Below are positions 1-9,300 of a DNA stretch of 32,160 bases, piece by piece. The DNA is taken from contig CAYRZU010000036.1 of the NCBI GenBank assembly GCA_964428895.1, positions 1 through 32,160 on the forward strand. The letters are read 5' to 3'. Positions within the stretch are counted from its first letter, which is position 1, and each line of letters opens with the position of its first letter. Below the pieces are notes generated by a model, which worked only from the letters and a program-made list of their open reading frames with translations, ran no database searches and was not told the origin of the DNA. The position numbers and the translations under genes were made by a program. Source of the DNA: HyVt-337 sp964428895 (GTDB lineage: Bacteria > Planctomycetota > Phycisphaerae > SM23-33).

Positions 1-541
1 GGTATATCACGCTCGCCCGCCGCCCGTAGATCCGGTCAATGCGGTCGGCCACATTGCGGCTGTTGGCGACGAAGGTATCGACGTGCGTGGCGCTGCGCCG
101 GTCCCAGGCCCGCAGATAGGGCCGCATCAGCCGAAGGGCCCATCCGCTGACGCCCATGGACCGCCCGTAGGCCCGACCCTGCGCCCACAGGTACCGCATG
201 GGCGTGTGACAGTAGCAGATGTGCCTGGCCCCGGGCGACCGGATGACGCCTTTGGCCACGCAATGGCTGGAGGAGATGATCAGGTCGTAGTCGCGGGCGT
301 CCAGGGCCTCCATGGCCAGAGGCATGACCGGAAGGAGATGGCGATAGTACCGGGGCGCCCCCGGCAGGTCGTTGAGCACGCTGGTCCGAATCCGCATTCG
401 CTCGATGTGCCGATCGCTGGAGCCCGGCACGTGCAGGAGGGTCAGCAGGTCCGCCTGCGGAATCAGGCGACACAGGCCGGACAGGACCTTCTCTCCCCCC
501 CGCATTCCGGTCAGCCAATCATGAACGAGAGCAATGCGCAC
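1..541 (-). CDS. GT4-family glycosyltransferase, N-terminal part (runs off the left edge)
   Basis: This is the first 180 residues of a cytosolic GT-B glycosyltransferase that would add a sugar to a lipid-linked oligosaccharide. The start is GTG at 541, preceded by AGAAGG at Shine-Dalgarno distance. The protein opens with VRIALVHDWLTGMRGGEKVL, the usual N-terminus of WbaZ-like mannosyl/rhamnosyl transferases. Further in it has a YDLIISSSHCVAKGV stretch followed by HICYCHTPMRYLW, both typical of the acceptor-binding domain of this GT4 group. The donor-binding half, with the EX7E motif, lies outside the window. It follows the GT39-like gene by 11 bp and is probably co-transcribed with it. A run of seven G on the coding strand (495-501) encodes part of the Arg-Gly-Gly-Glu turn. 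Family assignment is firm; the sugar cannot be told. Confidence 0.9.
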   Translation of the reverse strand, partial: MRIALVHDWLTGMRGGEKVLSGLCRLIPQADLLTLLHVPGSSDRHIERMRIRTSVLNDLPGAPRYYRHLLPVMPLAMEALDARDYDLIISSSHCVAKGVIRSPGARHICYCHTPMRYLWAQGRAYGRSMGVSGWALRLMRPYLRAWDRRSATHVDTFVANSRNVADRIDRIYGRRASVIY

Positions 542-552
542 CGGCTTGCCTT

Positions 553-2298
553 CTAGCGCGGGGCCGCGCCGAGCGTGTAGACGTAAACGTCCCGACGAGA
601 GTCCGTCCCGTCGGCCCGCCGCCTGAACACCGCCGCCTCCTGAATCCATCCCTGGCCCAATGCCTCCGTCAGCACAGGGCGACGTCGCCGGACAACCAGG
701 TACTGGAAGCGAGGGTTCTTGTCGGCCATTCTTCGCAACCGATCAACATCAAGGGCCCCGCTGGCATCCGCCGGCACCGCAAAGGTCCGCACGCCCCCGT
801 AGTGCTTGACATAGCTGGCCGTATCGGCCAAGGCAATGGAATCGGGACCCGCGTGGCGGCCGACATACTCGCCCGCTTGCCGATACGGCCCCCATCCTTC
901 GTGAAGGGGTTGCAGGGAATGAATCGTGACGGGAATAACGACCGCGAGGATGATCCCCCCTGTCGGCACGATCACCGGGATCTTCCGGCCATGCCGGTCG
1001 CCCACGAGCCGAATGGCCTCAGCCAAAGCCGCAACCCCCGCTCCGGCGAACGGCGCTAGGATGGCGGCGCACAGCATGAGGTGTCGCTGGGAGATGTACC
1101 CGTAGCTGTAGTAGAGCGACAGCAACAGGCCCACAAAGCCGATCTGCATCGCCCAGATTGGGAAGGCCGCCCGTCGGCGTACCGGCAGGAGCAGTGAGCT
1201 GGGTAGTGCCACCCTCCCCACATTCTGTGTCAAGTACACCCCGAACCACACACATGCCATGGCTGCCACCGCCGGATGAAGCGCTTCAAAGCTTTCGTCA
1301 ATCAGTTCGTCCGGGCCGGCCAGCAACTGCCCCCACCGGGCCGAGCCGGCCAACAGGCGAGTGGCCACCAACGCCACCACCGCCGCGCACGCCCCGCCAA
1401 CCGCCAACACGCGCACAGACAGTCGGCGCAGCAGCAGTCGGCCCAGGCCGAACAGGGCGATGGCGCCCACAATCAAGGCGCCCGCCAAGAGCAGGACGAC
1501 CCAAGGCTTCTTAAGAGTCAGGGATCCGATAGTCATCGCGTAGGGAACGCCCACGCACAGGGCTGACGTCACCACCGCCAACACACACCACAGCGCCAGT
1601 CGCCAGGGGGCCGCCTTTCGACAGACCAGGAACACATAGAACGCCACGGCCACGATGGCCACCAGAGCAGTTTCCGGACGGACCAAGTATCCAATGCCGC
1701 CCAGCAACCCCACGCCAATGGCAGGCCAGATGGCCCGATTCGATCGTCGGTGCAATTGGGCGCCGGCACGGATCACACATACGAACGCCCACGTCCCCAA
1801 GCAGATGGCCAAGGTATCGCTGAGCACATCGGCGCCCAGTTCGGCCCAATTCCGCCCCACCCCAAACAGCAACGCGCCGATCCACGCGACCCGCCAGTTG
1901 AAGATCAGCCCCCCCAAAGCCCATATCGCCACCATCGCCCCCAAGGCCGCCACAAACGAGATCGCCTGACCGGCCCGTTCCCAACTCGCTCGGTCCGAGT
2001 CGCCCATGTTCGGCCAAAGCCGGTGAACGGTCACCATCAGCGCCGGATAACCGGGATGGTAGTCGTAGCCGGTCAAGACCTCCGAGATCGGCTGCCCGCT
2101 ATCCAAGGCCTCGGAGATCTCCCGGGCCATGTGCACGTAGACGGTCCCGTCGCGGGCAATGACATCCGAATGCCCAATCAGCCAGACGCGAATGCCCAGA
2201 CACACCACCAGGACGACCAACAGGCCGACCAGACATCTGGTCGGCCCCCCGACGGCCGGGGGGGAAGGTGGCGTCGGCGTGGACGGTGGCCCGATCAT
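553..2298 (-). CDS. Polytopic GT39/ArnT-like (GT-C fold) membrane glycosyltransferase
   Basis: A 581-residue integral membrane protein with about a dozen hydrophobic segments. Just after the first one (residues about 22-42) comes a short loop with acidic residues, IARDGTVYVHMAREI (Asp50). An Asp in the first extracytoplasmic loop is the catalytic hallmark of PMT/ArnT-type GT-C enzymes, which move a sugar from a polyprenyl-phosphate donor on the periplasmic face. A soluble C-terminal tail of about 110 residues follows the last membrane segment. I chose the ATG at 2298 over an upstream in-frame ATG at 2379 because the upstream residues look non-coding and a good -10 box ends 8 nt before 2298. 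The neighbouring GT4 gene starts 11 bp after the stop. A seven-G run sits near the 5' end (2258-2264). The substrate is unknown, and a role as a general glycan-decorating enzyme is an inference. Confidence 0.85.
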   Translation of the reverse strand: MIGPPSTPTPPSPPAVGGPTRCLVGLLVVLVVCLGIRVWLIGHSDVIARDGTVYVHMAREISEALDSGQPISEVLTGYDYHPGYPALMVTVHRLWPNMGDSDRASWERAGQAISFVAALGAMVAIWALGGLIFNWRVAWIGALLFGVGRNWAELGADVLSDTLAICLGTWAFVCVIRAGAQLHRRSNRAIWPAIGVGLLGGIGYLVRPETALVAIVAVAFYVFLVCRKAAPWRLALWCVLAVVTSALCVGVPYAMTIGSLTLKKPWVVLLLAGALIVGAIALFGLGRLLLRRLSVRVLAVGGACAAVVALVATRLLAGSARWGQLLAGPDELIDESFEALHPAVAAMACVWFGVYLTQNVGRVALPSSLLLPVRRRAAFPIWAMQIGFVGLLLSLYYSYGYISQRHLMLCAAILAPFAGAGVAALAEAIRLVGDRHGRKIPVIVPTGGIILAVVIPVTIHSLQPLHEGWGPYRQAGEYVGRHAGPDSIALADTASYVKHYGGVRTFAVPADASGALDVDRLRRMADKNPRFQYLVVRRRRPVLTEALGQGWIQEAAVFRRRADGTDSRRDVYVYTLGAAPR

Positions 2299-2306
2299 GG
2301 CTGCAG

Positions 2307-2336
2307 AGTATAGTGGCGATCCGGGGCCACTAGCAA
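2307..2336 (-). promoter_or_regulatory. Sigma70-like promoter, near-leaderless, for the GT39-like gene
   Basis: Read on the minus strand: TTGCTA (2336-2331), an 18-bp spacer, then TATACT (2312-2307). The -10 box ends 8 nt before the ATG at 2298, so transcription should begin at or within a base or two of the start codon. No Shine-Dalgarno sequence fits in that space. Confidence 0.6.
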
Positions 2337-2386
2337 ATGACAAGGCATGGTGTCCCCTACGGACCGTGATCGGGCCCATACGACTA

Positions 2387-2414
2387 TTGCAATTGTCGGG
2401 GCAGCGGGCATGAT
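2387..2414 (+). promoter_or_regulatory. Possible weak promoter for rfbA
   Basis: TTGCAA (2387-2392), a 16-bp spacer and CATGAT (2409-2414) lie about 50 bp upstream of the rfbA ATG. Both boxes match only four of six consensus bases, so this is the best candidate in the gap rather than a clear promoter. GGAG at 2451-2454 is 11 nt from the ATG, a long spacing. Confidence 0.3.
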
Positions 2415-2465
2415 GACAGAGGCCGGTTCATCTTGCGGCGACACACACATGGAGCAACAGAGACC

Positions 2466-3350
2466 ATGAAAGGCATCATCCTTGCAGGCGGCAGCGGCAC
2501 ACGGCTTCACCCGATGACGTTGGTGGTCAGTAAGCAGCTGATCCCCGTGTACGACAAGCCGATGGTCTATTACCCCCTGAGCGTGCTGATGCTGGCCGGC
2601 ATTCGCAAGGTCCTCATTGTCTCCACGCCGACCGACCTGCCCCTGTACGAGAGTCTCCTGGGCGATGGCCGACATCTAGGGATGTCGTTCTCTTACACGC
2701 CTCAGCCCGAGCCCAACGGGCTGGCCGAGGCCTTCATCCTCGGCGCCGACTTCATTGGCGGCGATCCGGTCTGCCTGGTCCTGGGCGACAACATTTTCTA
2801 CGGTCACGGCCTGCCGGAGGCGCTGCGGCGCGGATCGGCCATCACCGACGGCGCCCGGATCTTCGCCTACGCGGTCCGCGACCCGCAGCGATACGGCGTG
2901 GTGGAGTTTGACGAAGCCGGCACGGTGCTGGCCCTGGTGGAAAAGCCCAGTGAGCCTCGAAGCCGATACGCCGTTCCCGGCCTGTACTTCTATGGCGCCG
3001 ATGTTGTCGGCCGGGCCCGGGCCCTTCAGCCCAGCGCACGCGGCGAACTGGAGATCACGGACCTCAACCGCACCTATCTGGCCGATGGCGCGCTAACGGT
3101 AGAACGCCTGGGCAGAGGAATCGCCTGGCTGGATACGGGCACCAGCCGAAGCCTTCTGGAGGCCAGCAACTTCATCGAAGCCATCGAAGAACGACAAGGT
3201 CTGAAGGTCGCCTGCCTGGAGGAAATCGCGTGTCGTCAGAAGTGGATCACCCGAGCCGATGTTCTGGCTCAAGCCGACACCATGGGCAAGAGCGTCTATG
3301 CCAACTACCTTCGGCAGCTGTGCGAATATGAGGAGATGCTTCCCTGGTAG
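2466..3350 (+). CDS. rfbA: Glucose-1-phosphate thymidylyltransferase (RfbA/RmlA)
   Basis: Catalyses dTTP plus glucose-1-phosphate to dTDP-glucose, the first step of dTDP-L-rhamnose synthesis, in the cytoplasm. The 294-residue length is normal for the family. The nucleotide-binding loop LAGGSGTRLHPMT is at residues 6-18, followed by the family motif SKQLIPVYDKPMVYYPLS and a VLGDNIFYGHG segment with the metal-binding Asp. I used the ATG at 2466 because the protein then begins MKGIILAGG, the canonical N-terminus. Its three pathway partners, rfbC, rfbD and rfbB, lie 26 kb away at the right end on the opposite strand. The stop is 5 bp from the convergent stop of the GT8-like gene. Confidence 0.97.
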   Translation: MKGIILAGGSGTRLHPMTLVVSKQLIPVYDKPMVYYPLSVLMLAGIRKVLIVSTPTDLPLYESLLGDGRHLGMSFSYTPQPEPNGLAEAFILGADFIGGDPVCLVLGDNIFYGHGLPEALRRGSAITDGARIFAYAVRDPQRYGVVEFDEAGTVLALVEKPSEPRSRYAVPGLYFYGADVVGRARALQPSARGELEITDLNRTYLADGALTVERLGRGIAWLDTGTSRSLLEASNFIEAIEERQGLKVACLEEIACRQKWITRADVLAQADTMGKSVYANYLRQLCEYEEMLPW

Positions 3351-3355
3351 CGGGT

Positions 3356-4558
3356 CTACGGCTTGGAGCGGCCTAGACAGCGACGAAGCGCCCGGTACGG
3401 GCGCGTCAGGGCCCGCCCAAGCTTGTAGGACCGAGAGTTTTGAATCGACCGGATTTCCGCCATCAGCATGCTGACGGCCACATCGGGATCATCGCCGACT
3501 TCTTCCTGATAGCCCTCGACGGCCTCGAGTTCCTGGGGGCGGGTCTTCTCGAACCAGTCGTAGTAACACGCCTGGTCGTCTTGGACCACGGACGGATGGG
3601 GGAACGCCTTCTGAAGGTCCTCCCGCAGACGATAGAGGACGCGATGCTCCCGTCGAATCGGCTCTCCGTTGGAGAAGCAACTGAACTTGCAGGGCAGTGC
3701 GCCGAACGTCTCTTGGCCCTCGTCGCTCATTTGCTGAATGTAGGCTCGACGCAACTCAAACAAGGGGGATCCGGCCGGAGCGTATTTGGACAGCATGATG
3801 CCCTGATCGCCTGAGTCGAATCCAGAGAAGTGGTAGAAGCGGACCGGTTCGCCGTCGACGACCAGACGTCCGTCGGGCCCTCGTTCAACGTGGCGATGGG
3901 TCAGATTCCAGGTGGCGACGTTATAGGGCTTGTCGCGCACGATGTGGACTCCCTGGAAGAACGCCGGCGCCAGGTCCACCCACCGCTGATCGGTGAACAG
4001 CCCGTTGGGGATGTCATCGTAGCAGTAATCCAGAAGACGATCACGCCACCAGCGGAGAAAACGCAGGCCTTCGTCATCGGCGCGAACCGCCAGGAAGCCG
4101 ATGTTGTAGATGCCGTGCTTCAGACTGCAAATTTCGTTGTCCAGAATGGCGCCGGGCTCGGTTTCGGGCACCACTTGGTGGGGGGTCAGAAGAACGCTGT
4201 GGCTGTCCAGCATCACGCTGAGGGGCGCCAGATCGGCCAAGACCAGAATATCCGGGTCAAGATAGACGACCTTCTCCGCGTTGTGTTGCTCGATAATCTG
4301 AAGAAAGGCCGCCCCTTTCACGGCGGTACACAGCTCCACGACCGTGTGCTTGAAGATCCAGGCGTCCAAGTACGGGAGAGCCAAGTCTTCCAGGCTGATG
4401 ATCGAATCGAATGGTTCGGCCGCCGGATCTACTGATGCCGGAAGGTCGTCCGACAACATCAGGTGGAATCGCGAGCCGGGAACGTGCTGCTTGACCGATT
4501 TGGCCAACGTCCGGGCTTTGGGAAGGTAGTTCGCCGTAATGCTTGTGAAGTAATCCAT
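3356..4558 (-). CDS. GT8-like (GT-A fold) glycosyltransferase
   Basis: A 400-residue cytosolic protein. It begins MDYFTSITANYLPKARTLAK, the usual opening of this GT8-like group. The metal-binding DxD is at residues 101-103 in VVYLDPDILVL. Further motifs include NIGFLAVRAD and the GLFTDQRWVD region typical of the nucleotide-sugar pocket and acceptor side. The C-terminal part after about residue 330 is charged and helical. The ATG at 4558 has a GAGG Shine-Dalgarno 7 nt upstream, so the 25 residues encoded before it are not counted. It is the last gene of a minus-strand unit after the GT4 gene and the large fusion gene. Donor and acceptor are unknown. Confidence 0.82.
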   Translation of the reverse strand: MDYFTSITANYLPKARTLAKSVKQHVPGSRFHLMLSDDLPASVDPAAEPFDSIISLEDLALPYLDAWIFKHTVVELCTAVKGAAFLQIIEQHNAEKVVYLDPDILVLADLAPLSVMLDSHSVLLTPHQVVPETEPGAILDNEICSLKHGIYNIGFLAVRADDEGLRFLRWWRDRLLDYCYDDIPNGLFTDQRWVDLAPAFFQGVHIVRDKPYNVATWNLTHRHVERGPDGRLVVDGEPVRFYHFSGFDSGDQGIMLSKYAPAGSPLFELRRAYIQQMSDEGQETFGALPCKFSCFSNGEPIRREHRVLYRLREDLQKAFPHPSVVQDDQACYYDWFEKTRPQELEAVEGYQEEVGDDPDVAVSMLMAEIRSIQNSRSYKLGRALTRPYRALRRCLGRSKP

Positions 4559-4643
4559 CAATTCGCCTCGACCACCAGCGGGTGTGCGTTCGGGCCGCCG
4601 GGTAATTCTGCGTTCGCCACAAGGTCCCTGCAAGTGTTTTCGC

Positions 4644-4670
4644 GCGACCCGCCGATTCGGTCGGGGTCGC
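4644..4670 (-). other. Short hairpin directly after the GT4 stop codon
   Basis: GCGACCC (4644-4650) and GGGTCGC (4664-4670) form a perfect 7-bp inverted repeat that abuts the stop codon of the upstream GT4 gene (4671-4673) inside a 112-bp gap. There is no T-run after it on the minus strand, so it is not a canonical intrinsic terminator. It could act as an attenuator or RNA-stability element, or be chance in GC-rich DNA. Confidence 0.3.
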
Positions 4671-6311
4671 TTACAGCTCCTCTCGACCCATCAGTGCCTT
4701 GGCGGCCCGATGCAGTGTGAACATCGAACGGGCCAACAGAATGCTCACCCTCGTCGGCCTGGCCAGCCGCCGGCGCAGCCACTGACGAAGCCCCTTCGGA
4801 ACGCTCCGCCGCGCTCGGGAGGCAAGTCCTCGCCCCCCTCCCGCCGGGAGTCCTTCCTGCTGGCGTTGGACCTCGCTTGCCAGCCACGCCACCTTCCGGC
4901 GGGCCTCGGCAGTCCGTTGGATGCGGGCGGCCATCCCGTCAGGCGGCGCAACAGCCTCGGCTGTCGCCGCCCTGCTGGCGCCAGTGCGCCCGGAGTCAAT
5001 CCGACGGGCGACGTCGTCGTTGTCCGTCAGCTTGGCCTGCTGGTAATTGCCGATACACGCGCCCGCGGCTGCGCGAACGGCAGCGTCGTTCCGTAGGAAC
5101 CGAATCAACCGCGGGTCGGAATCGAAGACGCGACCCCGGCCGGTGTCCTGAACGACCGCGGCAATGTTGCCGCTAAGCGAACACGTCAGCACGAAGCAGT
5201 TGGCAGCCAACGCTTCATGAAGCGTGTAGCTATAGGTTTCCGGCCAAATCGACCATAGCATCGCCAAATCAATCTGGTGCTCACGAAGGGTCTCCAGCAT
5301 CGCGTCGTGGCCGTCGGCCAGGAACGACACCGGCACGTGCGTCACGTAGGGCGGACAGAGGCGACAATGACCCAGGGCGAAAAGCTCGTAGGTCTTGGCG
5401 ATCGTCGGGTCCACTACGACTTGTCGCCATGCCATGCCGCCTTTGGCCGGATGTTGGTTCCCCACGAACGCCAGGCGAGGCCGATAGGCCGGGTCGGATA
5501 GCCGCCGGGCCCGTTGATCATCCGGAGGGCCAACCAGCTGATGATGCTGGTGAGGAACGATCCGGATCCGGTCGGCATGAGAGGGGGACTCCCGGCGCCA
5601 GATCTCCGCGGCTGTCTCCGATGGGCTAACGACTTCCAGATTGCTCCGGTCCAATAGCCGTCGCATCGGAGCCATTTGGGCCCGCCGGGCCCGGCCGTAC
5701 CTACACGTGCGACATGCTCGGGAGTCAATGTCGGGAGCCCCGCAGTAGGTCTTGTCGTTCCGAAGCAATCGAAACTGAGGGCAAACCGTGTAGTAGTCGT
5801 GAACGAAACAGCGCAACGCCTCCGGCTGAGCGGCGTCGACGATCAGCTCCGCCGCTTCGACTGACCAATGAAGGAGCTGGTGCAAATGAACAGCCACACA
5901 CGTACTCGACCGCGCCGGGCCCAATTGCCCCAGGACGTCGGCCACCAATTCAGCGGCGAGGACCCCCACCGGCTCGCCGTTGACGTTGACCATCAGCAGC
6001 TGCCCCCTCCCCGAGGCCGGCCGTGACTGAAGGCCTTGCCCGAAGACCGACGCTTGAAGATAGGAGATGCCACGCTCGGTCAACTGACGCTGCTCGCAGC
6101 GCAGGTACTTCTCCGTCCCGCCCAGTCGCCCCAGATAATCGGAATGCGAAAGCGCCACCACATAGTCGCTTCCCCTCAGCGCCGTCGCGATCGATTCAAC
6201 GACCGCCGCCACCGCGCCGACATCACTGCTCTTGAGGGCGTCGGCCCGTTCGGACGGCGGGTCGGCGGTTTCGGCAACCGGAGACACCTTGGTGTTGTCA
6301 GACGCTGCCAT
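4671..6311 (-). CDS. GT4-family glycosyltransferase with four-Cys insertion
   Basis: A 546-residue GT-B glycosyltransferase. The N-terminal domain has VVALSHSDYLGRLGGTEKYL (about 51-70). A Cys cluster follows FVHDYYTVCPQF, with cysteines near 177, 190, 200 and 203 (Cx12Cx9Cx2C); such HDxxxxCP...CxxC insertions are common in GT4 enzymes and may bind zinc. The donor-site EX7E is in WPETYSYTLHEALAANC (Glu about 358 and 366). The C-terminal 80 residues are very basic. The whole enzyme is a paralogue of the C-terminal third of the adjacent fusion protein: same Cys pattern, same WSIWPETYSYT core. The start is the ATG at 6311, or the GTG just before it at 6314; it lies 15 bp after the fusion gene's stop, so the two are co-transcribed. 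The sugar is unknown. Confidence 0.85.
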   Translation of the reverse strand: MAASDNTKVSPVAETADPPSERADALKSSDVGAVAAVVESIATALRGSDYVVALSHSDYLGRLGGTEKYLRCEQRQLTERGISYLQASVFGQGLQSRPASGRGQLLMVNVNGEPVGVLAAELVADVLGQLGPARSSTCVAVHLHQLLHWSVEAAELIVDAAQPEALRCFVHDYYTVCPQFRLLRNDKTYCGAPDIDSRACRTCRYGRARRAQMAPMRRLLDRSNLEVVSPSETAAEIWRRESPSHADRIRIVPHQHHQLVGPPDDQRARRLSDPAYRPRLAFVGNQHPAKGGMAWRQVVVDPTIAKTYELFALGHCRLCPPYVTHVPVSFLADGHDAMLETLREHQIDLAMLWSIWPETYSYTLHEALAANCFVLTCSLSGNIAAVVQDTGRGRVFDSDPRLIRFLRNDAAVRAAAGACIGNYQQAKLTDNDDVARRIDSGRTGASRAATAEAVAPPDGMAARIQRTAEARRKVAWLASEVQRQQEGLPAGGGRGLASRARRSVPKGLRQWLRRRLARPTRVSILLARSMFTLHRAAKALMGREEL

Positions 6312-6326
6312 CACGTTCTCAGTCGG

Positions 6327-9300
6327 CTACGACGCCGGCGTCTTCGGCGAGGCGGACTTGCCCAGCCTGACGATTCGCCCCAGCCAGCCCGCCACACGGT
6401 GAACACGAGAAGACCGGTAGTAGTCAATGACGGCGTCCTTCCTGCCATGCCACTCATTAAGATGATCAATGTAATCCCGCAACTCGTGGATTTCTTCCAG
6501 TTGACGGGGAATGCCTCTCTGAATGTGTAGCTCTCCGCTCAGCCGGGCCACCAGGTTCGCCAGACCTCGCTCGGCGGCGCGCTGAAGGACCTCTTCGGCG
6601 GTGACGTCGGCGAGCCTGCTGGGGACAACGAGCATCTGGGCGGTCCCCAGCGCGAGTTCCGGATTCGACGACATGGTCAACGGCCCGTTGTGGGCCAGCG
6701 CCTGCCGGATCGCGTCTCGGACCCGCCCCGGTTCTCGAAGGAAGGCCAGGGCGTCTTCTTCACTCTCGAACACACACCCCCGGTGTTCGGCCCCCGCCAG
6801 CACGGCAATGTTCCCGCTCTTGCTGTTGGTGATGATTAGGCAATTGGTCGCCATAGCCTCGAAGGCGGTGTAGCTGTAGGTCTCGGGCCAGATCGACCAC
6901 AGGAACGCGATGTCGATGTCATGGGCCTCGAGGGCGTCAACCATCGCGGTCAGCCCGCCTTCGATAAACGATACTGCCACACACTTCATATGGGCGGGCG
7001 GATCGGAACAAGCCCCGAGGGTGTAGAAGTCGTAGTGGCTCTGCAACGTCGGATCGCACGCGGTCTGACGCCAGAAGGGCCAGCCCTTGCAATCCGCCTG
7101 GTAGCCAATGTAGGCGATCCGCAGCTTCTTACTGGACTTCTTCAGCCGGGCCAAGCGGGCCGAATGGTCGGCGGGCCGTTCGGCCACGACAAGATGAGGA
7201 ACGACCCGGACCAGGTCGCGATGCTGAGGAAAGGCCCCTCGCCAGACGTCCGCAGCGGTCTGGCTCGGCGCGATCATCTCCACCTCCCACCGCTCGAACA
7301 GCGATTGGAACAGAGGGAAATAGTCTCGTCGTCTCGGCCCGTGCTTGCAGTCCTGGCACATTGGAGCGGCCGGATCTGAGCTGCCCCCGCAGTACTCCTC
7401 GTCGTTTCGCAGGAGATTGAACTGGGGGCAAATGGACGCATAGTCGTGCAGGAAGAACCGCACCACGGGCGGGTGGATCCCTTCCAGAAGAAAATCAACG
7501 CTCGGCAGAGGCCAATGCATCAACTGATGCAGGTGGACGGCCACGGGGCGAGCGACGTGAGTCTCGCGCAGGAGTTCCAAAGCCGTCATCAAGAAGGAGG
7601 CCGAACAGGTGCCCAAAGGCTGCGAATCGACGTTCACGACCAACAGGGGGTTGTAGGTCCCATCCTCGGTCTTGCTCCGTTGCGGCTGATAGGTCGACAG
7701 TTGCAGATAGGAGATGCCCTGCTTGTCCAGATTCCCTTGCTCTTCTCGAAGCAGCTTCTCCGTCCCCCCCAGGCAGACCAAGTAATCCGCGTGTGACAGA
7801 GCCAAGACATAGGTGTCATGCTTCAGAAGCGACAGCAGTCGCGCCAACATGTCCTGCACCGCAACGTCCGACGGCAGCTCGGGAGCCACCGTGGGCGCCG
7901 CCGGCATGCTGTGGACCGCGCCGCGAACGTCGCGAACGAGATCCTTGGCCTCGTTGAGGAACTCCCGGAGCGATTTGAGTTCCTGGTCCTTTCGCAGGAG
8001 AGTGCCCTTGGACTGGGTCAGTTCGGTGGTTGCGTTGGCCAGGCCTTCCCGGGCCTCCGACAGCTCGGCCCGTTCTCGGGACAGTTCCTGCTGCCCTTGC
8101 GACAACGCCGCCGTCGCGCTGCCCAAATCGCGCTGGGCGTCTCGCAGCTGCGTGGTTCGGTCGGCCAGTTGAGTCTCGAGTTTCGCCGTAGCCTCAACTT
8201 GGGCGACCATGTCTTCGCGTATCTGCGCCGCTTCGGAGACAAGCAGGCTGATCTCACGATCGATCTCATCGGTCAGGCGGGTGCGGCGGGCCAGTTCCTC
8301 TGTGGTCTCCCCCAGTTCGATCGCCTGGTCTCTCAGCAGTTGGCGCATCTGCGCCAATTCCGCCACGTCCGCCACGGACGGCGCCGACGGCGCCGGTGCT
8401 CCGTCCGCCAGAGAGGCCACCAGTTTCGACAGAGCTTTCCGCCCGATCTGGTGGTGGAAGCTCATCTTGACGATCAACGCTCGGCCCTTCCGTGACCGAT
8501 TCGACCGCAGCGACGCAAACAGTTGAGGATCCGGCCCCGTCGCGACGAAGGACCAGGGGGGATCATCGATGGCGATCAACTGCTGGCCGATCTTCACCTC
8601 CTCGGGCGTGTAACGGTGAATGAGCTTGCCTGCTTCAACATCCTGACCGTCCATTTCCCACAACTCGATCGACTGAAAGGTCAACAAGCCAGCGTCGCTG
8701 GTGGGGTCGAATCGGATATGGGTCGCCGTTGGCCAGGGCAATGGAAACACGTAAGTGCGGACCTGCCCGCCCCCGTGCAGATGGACGGAGACTGATCGGG
8801 TCTCCGCTGCAGATCCTTCCGTGAAGTCGAACACCTGGGTCATGCTCGGCCCGGCCGGCTCGACCTGTGAGCTGATCAGGGGGGAGAACGACTCATAGTC
8901 GGCCAGGAGCGATGCCAACTCCGCCGCTGCCCCTTCGGCATCGTCGCCCGTCATCCGTCGGGTCAGTTCGTGGACGCGCCGCCCGATGCCGGTCAGTCGG
9001 CGATCGGTGTCGGCCTCGCTGGTGCGGTTGTGCGCCAGGGCCGGGTCGACCTGCTGGGCCAAGCGCTCTCGCACGGACGCATCGGGCGACGGCAGGTCAA
9101 GCTCCTGAAGCACCCGATCCAATTCCTCCTGCCCGTTGTCGAGCCATTGCTCGTAGAAGACCACCGACCGACGGGCGTCGCGCGTGTGGTAGAACGCATG
9201 CAACATGTGCAGCACGTACAAGGCAATGGACTTCTCGGGGGTGAAACCGTTTCGCTTCTGTAGGGACGCGGCGATATCCAGAGGATTCCGGCAGACGAGG

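Noticed and set aside
495..501. G7 run in the GT4 gene as a contingency locus
   Set aside because: Several seven-base C or G runs occur across this GC-rich window, in genes with no sign of phase variation, so this one alone is not informative.
36..518. A 160-residue open frame on the minus strand inside the first gene
   Set aside because: It is a shifted frame of the GT4 gene. The frame starting at GTG 541 gives clear glycosyltransferase motifs; this one gives only low-complexity Gly/Arg/Pro sequence.
1750..2313. A 187-residue plus-strand open frame antisense to the GT39-like gene
   Set aside because: Composition is Gln/Arg/Pro-rich, there is no ribosome-binding site and no motif, and it overlaps a strongly supported membrane-protein gene.
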